The position numbers were made by a program, and so were the translations under genes. Below, in pieces: positions 28,075 to 37,661 of a stretch of DNA of 64,000 nucleotides. Below the pieces are notes generated by a model, which was not told the origin of the DNA, did not search any database, and saw only the letters and a program-made list of their open reading frames with translations. Each line of letters begins with the position of its first letter. The stretch's first letter is position 1. Origin of the DNA: Neorhizobium vignae (GTDB lineage: Bacteria > Pseudomonadota > Alphaproteobacteria > Rhizobiales > Rhizobiaceae). Where the stretch lies: contig NZ_JNNU01000006.1 in NCBI RefSeq assembly GCF_000732195.1, forward strand, positions 310,001 through 374,000, written 5' to 3'.

Positions 28075-29133
28075 TCAAGAAGCTGATAATCCGTCGGAAC
28101 GTGCCGGATCGGAGCGGATCAGGTCGATTTCGTCGATTGTGCGCATGACCGTGAACCGGGCCGTCAGTGTCGTCAGCAGCGCGATCACGATCATCGTCGC
28201 GAAAATGCCGAGATAGCCGCCGACACCGATGGTGAAGGAGCCGAACAGGGCGCTCGCCTGGTCGCTTTCCGGCGTCGCCAGCGAATTGGCCTGCCACATG
28301 TTGGCGATGGCGAATATCGCGGCCGCAAGCGCCCCACCGGCAGCCGAGCCCTTGATGCTGATCTTCAGGAAATGCTTCTGGAATTCACCGGCTACGAAAG
28401 AGCTTTCGGCGCCGACGAAGTGCAGCACCTCGACGATATGGCGATTGCCGGACAGCGCCCCGCGCGTCGCGAAGATCACCGTCAGGATCATCGCCGTGAA
28501 AACCAGGACGAGGACGCCCATGCCGATCAGCACCGTCGTATGGGCCATGGACACCAGGCGGTCCACCCAAGTCCGGTGATCGTCGAGGAAGGCCTGCGGG
28601 ATTTCGGTCTTCAGGAGATCGCGCATCCCGGCGAAATCGGGCGGGTTCTGCTCGTCTATGGTGACGATGACGAGGCGCGGAACGGGCAGATCGGAGAGGT
28701 TCAGCCCGGTGCCGAGCCACGGCTCCAGAAGCCTTGCGGTCGCGCTTTCGTCCATGATCGTGCCTTCGCGGGTGCCGACGAAGGTGAGCGCCAGGTCGCG
28801 GGCCTTCTTCAAGGCCGCATCCATGTCCAGTCCGTCGTCGGGTTTGATCTGGATGGTGATCTCGCGGGAGATCTGGCTCTGCCAGCTCGATGCCGTCGCC
28901 CTGACCATGCTCACCGCGCCGAGCGTCAGGCAGGCGAGGAAGGCCATGATGGCGATCACCACCATCAGCGCGTTGCCCTGGATGTTGGAGGGCGGCAGGA
29001 TCGGCGCGGTCGGCCGCACCCGCATCTCGACGCGGCGCGCCTGCTTCTGGCCTGCCGATTGAGCCTGCTGCTCGCTTTCGGGCTTCTGCGATTGGGCGCT
29101 CTTGGTTGCTTTCGGGCGGCTCAGCTCATTCAT
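28075..29133 (-). CDS. ftsX: Cell division ABC transporter permease FtsX
   Basis: This 352-residue protein has a basic, Gln-rich cytoplasmic N-terminus, membrane helix 1 at about 55-78, a large extracytoplasmic loop (about 79-195), and three further helices in the C-terminal FtsX domain. FtsEX couples ATP hydrolysis in the cytosol to activation of peptidoglycan hydrolases at the septum. The start overlaps the ftsE stop by eight bases, as expected for the pair. Confidence 0.92.
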   Translation of the reverse strand: MNELSRPKATKSAQSQKPESEQQAQSAGQKQARRVEMRVRPTAPILPPSNIQGNALMVVIAIMAFLACLTLGAVSMVRATASSWQSQISREITIQIKPDDGLDMDAALKKARDLALTFVGTREGTIMDESATARLLEPWLGTGLNLSDLPVPRLVIVTIDEQNPPDFAGMRDLLKTEIPQAFLDDHRTWVDRLVSMAHTTVLIGMGVLVLVFTAMILTVIFATRGALSGNRHIVEVLHFVGAESSFVAGEFQKHFLKISIKGSAAGGALAAAIFAIANMWQANSLATPESDQASALFGSFTIGVGGYLGIFATMIVIALLTTLTARFTVMRTIDEIDLIRSDPARSDGLSAS

Positions 29134-29785
29134 AGATGTCGAGCCGCCCTTCGGTGAGGATCATCCGTCGGGCGTCCACCTGGTCCATCAAAGCCAGGTC
29201 GTGGGTGGCGATGACGACGGCGGTGCCGAGCCGGTTGAGTTCGAGGAAGAGATTGAGGAGCCGGCGCGCCATCGGCGGATCGACATTGCCGGTCGGCTCG
29301 TCGGCGAGCAGGATTTCCGGCTGGTCCATTAGGGCGCGGGCAATCGCGGCACGCTGCTTCTCGCCGCCAGACAGAACGGCCGGCAGGACGTTGATGCGCT
29401 CGCCGAGCCCGACCCATTTCAGAAGTTCGATGACGTCGTTGCGGTAGGAGCTCTCCTCCTTGCCGCGCACGCGCAGCGGCAGCGCGACGTTCTCGTAGGT
29501 CGTGAGATGGTCGAGCAGGCGAAAATCCTGGAAGACGATGCCGACCCGCCGGCGCAGCATTGGCAGTTCGGCGCGGGGGATCTGCGACAAGTCGCGGCCG
29601 AACATGTGGATGATGCCGCGGGTCGGGTGCAGCGACATGAACAGCAGGCGCAGCAGAGTGGTCTTCCCAGCGCCCGATGGACCCGTGAGGAACTGGAACG
29701 AGCGCTTGGGGATGTCGAAGGTCATATCCCGGAGGATCTCCGGCCCCATCCCATAACGCAGACCAACATTTTCGAAATGAATCAA
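29126..29785 (-). CDS. ftsE: Cell division ATP-binding protein FtsE
   Basis: This 219-residue ABC ATPase has Walker A GPSGAGKTTLL, a Q-loop in VFQDFRLLDHLT, signature LSGGEKQR, Walker B EILLADEPTGNVD and an H-loop in IATHD. The opening MIHFENVGLRYGMGPEIL is typical for FtsE. It recruits FtsX to the divisome. It is divergent from the DUF3426-like gene across a 207-base region holding a TTAACCAT motif. Confidence 0.95.
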   Translation of the reverse strand: MIHFENVGLRYGMGPEILRDMTFDIPKRSFQFLTGPSGAGKTTLLRLLFMSLHPTRGIIHMFGRDLSQIPRAELPMLRRRVGIVFQDFRLLDHLTTYENVALPLRVRGKEESSYRNDVIELLKWVGLGERINVLPAVLSGGEKQRAAIARALMDQPEILLADEPTGNVDPPMARRLLNLFLELNRLGTAVVIATHDLALMDQVDARRMILTEGRLDIYE

Positions 29786-29906
29786 CGGATGACCCAGTCC
29801 TCGCTCTTTCGACTCTCTGGTGCCCGTCTATCTCTTAACGACCCGGGTAAACGAACGGTAAATCACGCGCGGAAAAGGGCTAATTTCAGGCCGTATTTGC
29901 CAAACG

Positions 29907-29914
29907 TTAACCAT
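29907..29914 (+). promoter_or_regulatory. Candidate CtrA half-site (TTAACCAT) between ftsE and DUF3426-like gene
   Basis: TTAACCAT is the half-site form of the CtrA motif known from alphaproteobacterial cell-cycle studies. It stands 122 bases upstream of ftsE and 79 bases upstream of the divergent gene. A degenerate AATT follows at CtrA-like spacing. Occupancy is not shown. Confidence 0.35.
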
Positions 29915-29992
29915 TTCAATTTACGACTGAGCAGGATTCGATTCAATGCCCGCAATCCCGAACAAAGGGGAAAACGGGCCGAAGAGGGCCCC

Positions 29993-30652
29993 ATGAGCAC
30001 GTTTGGCAGCCATCAGGGCAAGACAGTCATCCGGATGGACATCCTGCCGCCGGAACCTTCTGCACGCGCGACCCGGGTGAGCCAGCGGCGCGGCGAGGTG
30101 ATCGACGCCCAATTCGTCCCGGTTGGCGAGACTTTGCACCGCGGGCCGACGCCGCGCTCCCACAACGACAATCGCGCCAGGCGCCCGGAAACCACGGTCG
30201 CCGTACCGCCGTTCGCCGAGCGGATCCTTGCCGGTATCGAGCGCGGCCTGATGCGTCTTTCCGCGGATTTCTTCTCGGCGGTGGTGGCTGTCGTGTTCGT
30301 CATCGTTTTCAGCCTCGCGGGTGGCTTCACGTTCCTGTTCGCCGGTTCGGCGACGGCGGAGGCCGGGCCGACGCTCGACATCACCCATGTGACGATGACG
30401 CCGCAGGATGCCAATGGCATGCGCGTGCTGCTGATCAACGGTATCGTCGAGAACCGTAGCGGCGACAATCGGGCCATGCCGCAGATTCGCGCCGATCTGA
30501 TGTCTGGCAGCAGCGTGACGGCGACGACGCTGATCTCGCCGCCGGCGTCGTCCATCGAAGGCGGTCAGAGCCGGGGTTTTTCTGCGCGCGTACCCCACCC
30601 CGGTGGAAAACTGCCCGATCTGCGGCTTTCCTTTGCAGAACGGGGCGCCTAA
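29993..30652 (+). CDS. Membrane protein with C-terminal DUF3426-like domain
   Basis: This 219-residue protein has a polar N-terminal 90 residues, one membrane helix (about 94-118, VVAVVFVIVFSLAGGFTFLF), and an extracytoplasmic domain with the DUF3426/FxLyD beta-sandwich pattern (LLINGIVENRSGD, PQIRADLMSG). Typical family members start with an MJ0042 zinc-ribbon, and none is visible here. GAAGAGGGCCCC precedes the ATG at 29993. Its place beside ftsE is conserved in rhizobia, but its function is unknown. Confidence 0.7.
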   Translation: MSTFGSHQGKTVIRMDILPPEPSARATRVSQRRGEVIDAQFVPVGETLHRGPTPRSHNDNRARRPETTVAVPPFAERILAGIERGLMRLSADFFSAVVAVVFVIVFSLAGGFTFLFAGSATAEAGPTLDITHVTMTPQDANGMRVLLINGIVENRSGDNRAMPQIRADLMSGSSVTATTLISPPASSIEGGQSRGFSARVPHPGGKLPDLRLSFAERGA

Positions 30653-30714
30653 AGCTTTCGCTTTCTCGGCTGATTGTGGTATCGCGGTTTTTTACGGACA
30701 CGTAGGAGACCCTC

Positions 30715-31257
30715 ATGCCCGTCGTACGCGGCAAAATCATCGAGCCGCTTTATACCGCCGAACAGATCGCTGAGCGTAACCATGCGATCGCGGCACAGAT
30801 CGCCACAGGGCCGACCAAGGACCTGCTCGTCATCGCCATCCTCAAGGGCTCGTTCATCTTCGCTGCCGACCTGTTGCGGGCACTGCATGACGTGGGTCTT
30901 GCACCGGAAGTCGAGTTCGTGACGCTGTCGAGCTATGGTGCCGGCACCGTTTCGCAAGGCGTGCGGATCGTCAAGGACATCGACAGCGACGTGAAGGACC
31001 GCGACGTGCTGCTGATCGACGACATTCTCGAATCCGGCCGGACGCTGAAATTCGCCAAGGAAATGCTCTATGAGCGCGGCGCCCGCAACGTCTCCATCGC
31101 TGTGCTGCTCGACAAGCGCGTCAAGCGCCAGGAAAATCTCGAGGCGGACTATGTCGGTTTCGAATGTCCGGATTATTTCGTCGTCGGTTACGGCATGGAC
31201 GTGGCCTATGCTTTCCGCGAGCTGCCTTTCGTCGGTGTCGTGACCGGAGACGCCTGA
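30715..31257 (+). CDS. hpt: Hypoxanthine phosphoribosyltransferase
   Basis: This 180-residue purine salvage enzyme has the PRPP-binding motif VLLIDDILESGRTL, the N-terminal LKGSFIFAADLLRAL (flexible PP loop), and the purine-contact DYVGFECPDYFVVGYGMD. It converts hypoxanthine and often guanine to IMP or GMP. GTAGGAGACCCTC precedes the ATG. cpdR follows 131 bases downstream on the same strand. Confidence 0.95.
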   Translation: MPVVRGKIIEPLYTAEQIAERNHAIAAQIATGPTKDLLVIAILKGSFIFAADLLRALHDVGLAPEVEFVTLSSYGAGTVSQGVRIVKDIDSDVKDRDVLLIDDILESGRTLKFAKEMLYERGARNVSIAVLLDKRVKRQENLEADYVGFECPDYFVVGYGMDVAYAFRELPFVGVVTGDA

Positions 31258-31288
31258 CGCATTTGCCTGCACCGGGCGAGACGAGGTG

Positions 31289-31296
31289 TTAACCAT
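31289..31296 (+). promoter_or_regulatory. Candidate CtrA half-site (TTAACCAT) upstream of cpdR
   Basis: A second exact TTAACCAT lies 92 bases before the cpdR start codon. CtrA control of cell-cycle regulators makes this position plausible, but a single 8-mer can occur by chance. It immediately precedes the hairpin at 31299-31315. Confidence 0.35.
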
Positions 31297-31298
31297 GT

Positions 31299-31315
31299 CG
31301 GCCCGCAACGGGCCG
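31299..31315 (+). terminator. Hairpin downstream of hpt (possible terminator)
   Basis: CGGCCCG and CGGGCCG form a perfect 7-bp stem with a CAA loop. The following bases GCGTTTACTCC give only a short T-run, so termination may be partial. Confidence 0.4.
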
Positions 31316-31388
31316 GCGTTTACTCCTCGACAAGAAAACTCTGTTGATTTGCTTCCCACATAAACAAAACACGGGAGCGATCACCGCA

Positions 31389-31766
31389 ATGGCAAAAATC
31401 CTGATTACCGAAGACGAGGATTCGCTCCGCATGTTCGTTGCGCGGGCGCTTCGTCTCGATGGTCATGAGACCCATGAAGCGGGCGACGGCGCGGAAGGTC
31501 TCGAAAAGCTGAGCGAAGGGCCCTTCGACCTGCTGCTTTCCGACATCCGCATGCCGGTCATGGACGGCATAGAACTGGTGCACCAGGCGTCGGCTCGGTT
31601 CCCGGATCTCAAGATCTTGCTGATGACCGGTTATGCGGAGCAGCGGGAGCGAGCCGACGATCTCGCGGCCAAGGTGATCGACGTGGTGCAGAAGCCGTTC
31701 GCGCTGCCCGATATCCGCCGCGCCGTCGCCTCAGCGCTGGCGACTGGAAACTCCCGAGCCGCCTGA
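31389..31766 (+). CDS. cpdR: Single-domain response regulator CpdR
   Basis: This 125-residue receiver domain has no output domain. Conserved positions are the acidic pocket EDED (8-11), phospho-acceptor Asp52 in LLSDIRMPVMDG, Thr in LLMTGYA, and Lys in VVQKPFALPDIRRAV. In Caulobacter and Sinorhizobium, unphosphorylated CpdR directs ClpXP to the pole to degrade cell-cycle substrates, including CtrA pathway factors. The ATG at 31389 (MAKILITEDED) matches the family. It converges on the TIGR02302 gene with a 4-base gap. Confidence 0.9.
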   Translation: MAKILITEDEDSLRMFVARALRLDGHETHEAGDGAEGLEKLSEGPFDLLLSDIRMPVMDGIELVHQASARFPDLKILLMTGYAEQRERADDLAAKVIDVVQKPFALPDIRRAVASALATGNSRAA

Positions 31767-31770
31767 TCGC

Positions 31771-34509
31771 TCAACGAATATCCAGAAGCCGTTCCAGATA
31801 TTGCCGCTCGGCCTCGCCGGACAAGGCATTGCCGAGCTTTTCGCGGATCGCTTCGAGGATTTCGCGGGCGCGCTGGACGTCGATTTCGTCAGGCACCTTC
31901 ACCTGATCGCCGAAATCCGGGCCTGACGTGGCACGCGGGCGTCCAAGCGGGTCGCGTCCGTTCTGGCCACCCTGCGAGGTCATGTTCTCGCCCGGGCCGC
32001 CGCGATCCTGGCCTTGGCCCTGACCCTGGCCTTGCTGCTGCATGGCCTGCATCATCTGCTGCATCATGTTCTGGGCGCCCTGGCGCAGCGCGCTCAGCGC
32101 ATTGCCCTGTCCCTGCACGGCCTGCTCGCCCTGGCCTTCGCCGAGCGCCTTGCCGGCATTGCCCATCTCGCTCTGCGCCTTGCCGAAACCTTCGCCGGGC
32201 TGCATGCCGAGGCCCTTCAGCGCCTGCTGCAACTCTTCCAGCTTCTTGCCGAGGCCCTCCTGTTGGGCGCGGAGGTTCTTCAAGGCTTCGCGAAGCTGCT
32301 CGGCGGTCATCTGGTCGGTGTTCTGCTGCCCTTGCTGGCCCTGTTGGCCCTGCTGACCTTGCTGTTGCTGGCCCTGCTGCTGTTGCCCTTGCTGGCTTTG
32401 ATCGCCGGGCCGCCCACTGGGATCGCCGCGCTGCATGCGGTCGCGCAGTGCCTGGTCCAGCTTGAAGGTCTGATCCATCAGACGCTGCTGCTCCTGCATG
32501 ATCTCGCCGAGCTTGTCGATCTGCTGGCGCATCTGGCTGTTCTGCTGCTGCTGGCCCTGTTGCCCACGCTGCGGCCTGCCGGCCTGCAGGTTGTTCATCA
32601 TCCGCTGCAGTTCGTTGAGCATCTGCTGGGCTGCATCGCGATTGCCGGACCGGGCGAGGTTCTCGATCTGGTCCATCATGTTCTGCAGGTCACGCTGGCG
32701 GATGACGTTCTGGGACTGCATGTTGTTGGGCGCCTGCGGGGCGTTCTGCATCCGCTGGGCAAGCTCGTTCATGAACTGCTGCATGGCTTCGCGCAGTTCC
32801 TGCATCAGCTTTGCGATCTCCTGGTCGGACGCCTTGTTCTGCAGCGCTTCGGCGAGATTGCGCTGGGCGTCGCGCAGGCGGCGCTCGGCCTGCGACAGGT
32901 CGCCGTCCTCGATGCCGAGCGCGATTTCCCAGAGATATTCGGCCGTATCCTTCAGCTGTTCCTCGTTGCGGGCGAGCTTCATGCGCTCGAGCGCCGAGCG
33001 GATCAGCAGAAAGTGGCTGAGGTTGGGGATGGTTTCGTCGGGCCGGATCGCCAGCGCCTCGTTGAGTTCGATGGCGCGGGGCATCTGGCGGGTGTCGAGC
33101 GCGAAGACCTGGCGCTCTTCGGCGACGGCGGCCGCCAGCGGCTCGGAGAAGCCGCGCGACGGCAGCACCATTTCATGGGGAGGGCTGCGGCCGGTCTGGC
33201 CGGCGCCGTCCTTGGCGATCAGGGTGATCCTGACCCGCTTGCCGGCGAGCGGATGCTCGATCAGGCTGCGGCTTGTCAGGCTCTTGACCTCGCGGCTGTT
33301 CTGCCGCGGCAGGTCGAGCCGGTAATCCGGCGGCGGATAGAGCGGGGTCGCGCCCGCAGCCGGCTGATCAACCGGTTCGATCAGCGCATGGGCTTCGCGG
33401 ATGCCGTAATCGTCCTTGCCGGTAAAGCCGATTTCGAGCGCGCCGTTGACGGAACGCTTCGGCTGGCCGTCGAAGGCGATTTCCGGCGGCCGGTCGGGGA
33501 TGACCTCAAAGGCCCAGCTCTGGCCGTTGACGGTCAGGCTGCCGCTCTCGGCGACGTTAAGCGCATAGGTGCGCGGCTGCCGCGGCTGATTGGGCTGCTG
33601 CGGCGCAGCCTGCTGAGCCGGTGGCTGTTGGGCGGCCTGCTGCCCCTGCTGGCCGGTGGCGCCCTGCTGCGGTTGCTGAGCAGCCGTCTCCGCCGCCTTC
33701 TTGGCTTCCTCGGTGATCAACGTCGACGGTTGCCCGCCGGCCTTCGGTGCGAAGACCACTGCCTCGCCGCCTTCACCACCGGTGACGCGCACGGTCAGCG
33801 CCGAATTCTGGGGAATCGAGACGGCGGCGACGGTGGTGGTGACCTCGCGGCCGGTGAGGAAGACCGGGGCGCGGCCGGTATAGGAGGGCGGGGTCAGCCA
33901 AGCGTCGATGCGCAGGTCCGGGTTGATGCTCGGCGCCGGCGGCGCGGGCCGGAGGGCATCGGCAGGAGAACCGCCGCCGTTCGAGAAAGAGTAACCGAGC
34001 GCGACGACGAAGACGAGAGCCGGAATGGCACGCAGGGCGAACCGGTCGTGCCGGGCGATATCCGGCTGCGGCAGGCCGGCATCGAGCGCTGCAATGCGCT
34101 CGGCCATGCGGATCTGGTGTTCCTTCCAGAGCGCGCGTGAGAAGGGCGTCTCGAAAGCCGGATGGTCGTCCTGGACCCCGACCGGCTGGTGCGGCAGGTT
34201 GTTGCGGACTTCGAGAAGCCGATCGGCATCAGCCACCGCCGGCCAGCGCATGCGGCTTAACGGCAGCAGCGCATAGACGAATGCAAAGGCAAAGCCGCCG
34301 ACCAGGACCCAGCGCAGCCAATCCGGAGCGATCCGGAAAATCCCGAACCAGGCAGCCGACAGGAAGAGCGCCGCTATAGCGATGGGCGCGAGCAGCAGCG
34401 GCAAAATCCGTTCGAAAAACAACACGATCCGGGCGAAGGACCGTTTCAGTGCAACGCGACGCGCCAGCACGGGATGCGATTCGAAGGCACCTTTGCGGAT
34501 GAAGCTCAT
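31771..34509 (-). CDS. TIGR02302/DUF4175-family large membrane protein
   Basis: This 912-residue protein has two N-terminal membrane helices (about 28-58 and 64-85), a third near 155-175, and a long extracytoplasmic region. The C-terminal half is helical and very Gln-rich, with a Gly-Gln low-complexity tract around residues 640-730 and again near 800-860. These are the hallmarks of the alphaproteobacterial TIGR02302 family, whose role is unknown. It is the last gene of the argH / small lipoprotein / lysA set, a stable order in rhizobia. Confidence 0.88.
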   Translation of the reverse strand: MSFIRKGAFESHPVLARRVALKRSFARIVLFFERILPLLLAPIAIAALFLSAAWFGIFRIAPDWLRWVLVGGFAFAFVYALLPLSRMRWPAVADADRLLEVRNNLPHQPVGVQDDHPAFETPFSRALWKEHQIRMAERIAALDAGLPQPDIARHDRFALRAIPALVFVVALGYSFSNGGGSPADALRPAPPAPSINPDLRIDAWLTPPSYTGRAPVFLTGREVTTTVAAVSIPQNSALTVRVTGGEGGEAVVFAPKAGGQPSTLITEEAKKAAETAAQQPQQGATGQQGQQAAQQPPAQQAAPQQPNQPRQPRTYALNVAESGSLTVNGQSWAFEVIPDRPPEIAFDGQPKRSVNGALEIGFTGKDDYGIREAHALIEPVDQPAAGATPLYPPPDYRLDLPRQNSREVKSLTSRSLIEHPLAGKRVRITLIAKDGAGQTGRSPPHEMVLPSRGFSEPLAAAVAEERQVFALDTRQMPRAIELNEALAIRPDETIPNLSHFLLIRSALERMKLARNEEQLKDTAEYLWEIALGIEDGDLSQAERRLRDAQRNLAEALQNKASDQEIAKLMQELREAMQQFMNELAQRMQNAPQAPNNMQSQNVIRQRDLQNMMDQIENLARSGNRDAAQQMLNELQRMMNNLQAGRPQRGQQGQQQQNSQMRQQIDKLGEIMQEQQRLMDQTFKLDQALRDRMQRGDPSGRPGDQSQQGQQQQGQQQQGQQGQQGQQGQQNTDQMTAEQLREALKNLRAQQEGLGKKLEELQQALKGLGMQPGEGFGKAQSEMGNAGKALGEGQGEQAVQGQGNALSALRQGAQNMMQQMMQAMQQQGQGQGQGQDRGGPGENMTSQGGQNGRDPLGRPRATSGPDFGDQVKVPDEIDVQRAREILEAIREKLGNALSGEAERQYLERLLDIR

Positions 34510-34643
34510 GCGGTCCGTCTCCAGTCGTGGCGGCGCAAATCAAGCTTCCAAGATAACAGTGTTTGTGGCGAAGACGAGGGCAGGGGGCGATCCGCCCCCA
34601 TATTTTCCGGGCTTTCCCGTAAAAGTGAACGCGCGTTAAATGG

Positions 34644-35912
34644 TCATTCAAGCCATGCCGGCACGGAATCGAGGCCGATCAGCTCTTCGTAGCTGCCGCG
34701 AGCGCGCACCACATGGAACTCCGATCCCTTCACCAGAACCTCCGGCACCAGCAGTCGGCTGTTATAGGTGCTTGCCTGCACGGCGCCGTAAGCGCCGGCG
34801 GACGAGATTGCGATCAGATCGCCCGGCTGGGGTTCGGCCATCTCGCGGTCGAGCGCCAGATAATCGCCGGTTTCGCAGACCGGCCCGACCACGTCGCCCT
34901 TGATACGCGGCGCATCGGCGGCCGGCACCACGACCGGACGGATCTCGTGATAGGCGTCGTAGAGCGTCGGACGGATCAGGTCGTTCATCGCGCCGTCGAC
35001 GATCACGAAGGACTTTTCGCCGCCGTCCTTCACGTAGATGACCTCGGTCACCAGAATGCCGGCATTGCCGACGATCAACCGGCCGGGCTCGGTGACGATC
35101 TTGCAGTTCAGCGACCGCAGCTGGCGCTTCACCGTCTCCGCATAGGCATCGGGCAGTGGCGGGGGATTGTTGTCCTGGCGGTAGGGAATGCCGAGACCGC
35201 CGCCGATGTCGACGTGATCGATGCGGTGGCCGTCTGTGCGCAACGTATCCACCAGTTCGCGCAGCAGCCGGAAGGCATGCTCGAATGGCTGCAGTTCGGT
35301 GATCTGGCTACCGATATGCATGTCGATGCCCTTGACGTCGATGGCATCGAGCGTCGCGGCATGAGCGTAAACGGCGCGGGCGCGCTCATAGGCGATGCCG
35401 AACTTGTTTTCCTTCTTGCCGGTCGAGATCTTGGCATGCGTGCCCGCATCGACATCCGGGTTGATGCGGAAGGAGACATGCGCTTTTTTGCCGGCTTTTC
35501 GGGCGCGCAGGTTGAGGACTTCCAGCTCCGGCTCGGACTCGACGTTGAAACAGTAGATGCCGGCCGATAGTGCCAGATCCATTTCCTGCACCGTCTTGCC
35601 GACGCCCGAAAACATGATGCGGCTTGCCGGAATGCCGGCCGCCAGCGCCCGACGCAGCTCTCCGCCGGAGACGACATCGACGCCGGCTCCGAGCCGCCCG
35701 AGCGTCTTCAGCACCGCCTGGTTGGAATTCGCCTTCATCGCGTAGCAGACCATCGCGTCCACATCGGAGAACGCCTTGGCGAAAACCTTGTAGTGGCGTT
35801 CCAGGGTGGCTGTCGAATAGACGTAGAAAGGGGTCCCGACCGCCTTGGCGATTTCGGGGATCGGCACGTTCTCGGCGTGCAGCACGCCGTCGATGTAATG
35901 AAAATGATTCAC
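34644..35912 (-). CDS. lysA: Diaminopimelate decarboxylase
   Basis: This 422-residue fold-type III PLP enzyme converts meso-DAP to lysine. The PLP Lys60 is in CYAMKANSN. Other landmarks are SGGELRRALAAG, the FRINPDVDAGTHAKISTG strand, HIGSQI, the DIGGGLGIPY glycine loop, and the C-terminal CETGDYLA catalytic Cys/Glu segment. The small lipoprotein gene ends 15 bases upstream, indicating one operon. Confidence 0.97.
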   Translation of the reverse strand: MNHFHYIDGVLHAENVPIPEIAKAVGTPFYVYSTATLERHYKVFAKAFSDVDAMVCYAMKANSNQAVLKTLGRLGAGVDVVSGGELRRALAAGIPASRIMFSGVGKTVQEMDLALSAGIYCFNVESEPELEVLNLRARKAGKKAHVSFRINPDVDAGTHAKISTGKKENKFGIAYERARAVYAHAATLDAIDVKGIDMHIGSQITELQPFEHAFRLLRELVDTLRTDGHRIDHVDIGGGLGIPYRQDNNPPPLPDAYAETVKRQLRSLNCKIVTEPGRLIVGNAGILVTEVIYVKDGGEKSFVIVDGAMNDLIRPTLYDAYHEIRPVVVPAADAPRIKGDVVGPVCETGDYLALDREMAEPQPGDLIAISSAGAYGAVQASTYNSRLLVPEVLVKGSEFHVVRARGSYEELIGLDSVPAWLE

Positions 35913-35927
35913 GGTAAAACTCGAAAA

Positions 35928-36134
35928 TTACAGGAGCGGGTCGAGCAGGAAAGGCCGGTTGGCGACCGGCTCGGTCTTCTGTTCGCCCGGTTTGCCGCTC
36001 TTGCGGATGTTCTGCTGCTCCACCGGCGTGCTCGGGCGGTCGAGGGCGCCCTTGCGGCCGCAGCCGACGACAACGATGCCGGCGAGGCTCAGCACAAATG
36101 TGATGCGGGCGATTTTTACCAGGGACTTCGACAT
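35928..36134 (-). CDS. Small lipoprotein (LptM/YifL-like)
   Basis: This 68-residue lipoprotein has a basic N-terminus MSKSLVKIAR, a hydrophobic helix, and a lipobox GCGRKGALDRP. That CGxKGxL sequence just after the lipidated Cys is the LptM/YifL signature, and LptM assists assembly of the LptDE lipopolysaccharide translocon in E. coli. The location between argH and lysA parallels other proteobacteria, where the small lipoprotein also precedes lysA. Functional equivalence is an inference. Confidence 0.8.
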   Translation of the reverse strand: MSKSLVKIARITFVLSLAGIVVVGCGRKGALDRPSTPVEQQNIRKSGKPGEQKTEPVANRPFLLDPLL

Positions 36135-36237
36135 TCTATTCCTTCTCCGGCACGGCTGCGGAACTTTCATAGCGAAGTTCCGCGCGCTTGTGCAGTCACT
36201 ATCCGGCATCACTTCTCGGCGTTCGTTGCGGCCGACA

Positions 36238-37641
36238 TCAATTCCTGGCGCGCCACCAGGCGATCTGCTTCCTCACTTCCGCCGGCGCGGTGCCGCCGAA
36301 GCTGGTGCGGCTGGCGACGGAGGCATCGACGGACAGGACGTTGAAGACCTTGTCGGTGATGGCCGGATTGATCGACTGCAGTTCTTCCAGTGACAGTTCG
36401 GAAAGGTCGCAGCCCTTGCTTTCGGCAAGCGCCACCGCGCGGCCGGTCACATGATGGGCGTCGCGGAAGGGTAGGCCGACTTCGCGCACTAGCCAGTCGG
36501 CAAGGTCGGTCGCCGTCGAATAACCGGCACCGGCGGCTGCCCGCATCTTGTCGGCCCGGATCGTCATGTCGCGCATCATGCCGGTCATGGCGGCGATTGC
36601 CAGTTCCAGGTTCTCGGCGCAATCGAAGACCTGTTCCTTGTCTTCCTGCATGTCCTTGGAATAGGCGAGCGGAAGGCCCTTCATGACGGTCAGGAGCGCC
36701 ACCAGAGAACCGTTGATGCGGCCCGTCTTGGCACGCACCAGCTCGGCGGCATCCGGGTTCTTCTTCTGCGGCATGATCGACGAGCCGGTCGAGAACGCGT
36801 CGGACAGGCGCACGAAGCCGAATTGCGGCGTCGACCAGATGACGATCTCTTCGGCGAGGCGCGACAGATGCACGGCGCAGATCGCCGCGACCGACAGGAA
36901 TTCCAGCGCGAAATCGCGGTCGGAAACGGTGTCGATCGAGTTGCGGGTCGGTTCCCGGAAACCCAGGGCCTTGGCCGTCATGTGGCGGTCGATCGGGTAG
37001 GGCGTGCCGGCAAGGGCTGCGGCGCCGATCGGGCTTTCGTCGAGATGGTCGATCGCGTGGCGGACACGGGCGCGGTCACGGCCGAACATTTCCACATAGG
37101 CCATGCAGTGATGGCCGAAGGTGACCGGCTGGGCGGTCTGGAGGTGGGTGAAGCCGGGCATGACCGTATCGGCATGTTCTTCAGCGCGGTCGAGGAAAGC
37201 GGCGATCAGGTCGGTCAGCATCGCTTCCGTCTTGACCAGTTCTTCCTTCACCCAGAGGCGGAAATCGAGCGCCACTTGGTCGTTGCGCGAGCGAGCGGTG
37301 TGCAGGCGTCCGGCGGCGGGGCCGATCAGGACCGCCAGCCGCGCCTCGATGTTCATGTGGATGTCTTCGAGCTTGCGTGAAAATTCGAACTTGCCGGTTT
37401 CGATCTCTGACATGATCGTGTTCAGGCCGGATACGATCTTGTCTTTATCTTCGCCCGAAATGATGCCCTTTTCCGCGAGCATCGTCGCATGCGCTATTGA
37501 GCCGCGGATATCCTGGGCGAACAGCTTCTTGTCGAAACCGATCGAGGCATTTATCTCCTCCATGATCGCATCTGGCCCTGAAGCGAAGCGCCCGCCCCAC
37601 ATCTGGTTGGAGGATACTGCGTCCTTCGTGCCGTCAGCCAT
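36238..37641 (-). CDS. argH: Argininosuccinate lyase
   Basis: This 467-residue fumarase/aspartase-superfamily enzyme releases arginine and fumarate from argininosuccinate. The signature [12 protein letters not shown] is intact, and the N-terminal [20 protein letters not shown] and [20 protein letters not shown] segments supply substrate-binding residues. AGGAC in the leader is the likely ribosome binding site. Only 20 bases separate its start codon from that of divergent tlpA. Confidence 0.97.
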   Translation of the reverse strand: MADGTKDAVSSNQMWGGRFASGPDAIMEEINASIGFDKKLFAQDIRGSIAHATMLAEKGIISGEDKDKIVSGLNTIMSEIETGKFEFSRKLEDIHMNIEARLAVLIGPAAGRLHTARSRNDQVALDFRLWVKEELVKTEAMLTDLIAAFLDRAEEHADTVMPGFTHLQTAQPVTFGHHCMAYVEMFGRDRARVRHAIDHLDESPIGAAALAGTPYPIDRHMTAKALGFREPTRNSIDTVSDRDFALEFLSVAAICAVHLSRLAEEIVIWSTPQFGFVRLSDAFSTGSSIMPQKKNPDAAELVRAKTGRINGSLVALLTVMKGLPLAYSKDMQEDKEQVFDCAENLELAIAAMTGMMRDMTIRADKMRAAAGAGYSTATDLADWLVREVGLPFRDAHHVTGRAVALAESKGCDLSELSLEELQSINPAITDKVFNVLSVDASVASRTSFGGTAPAEVRKQIAWWRARN

Positions 37642-37661
37642 GATGCCTAGTCCTGGAGTAA

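Noticed and set aside
32014..34140. A 708-codon open frame antisense to the TIGR02302 gene
   Set aside because: Leu-rich monotony arises from the reverse complement of the Gln-rich tract. The sense gene is a conserved family.
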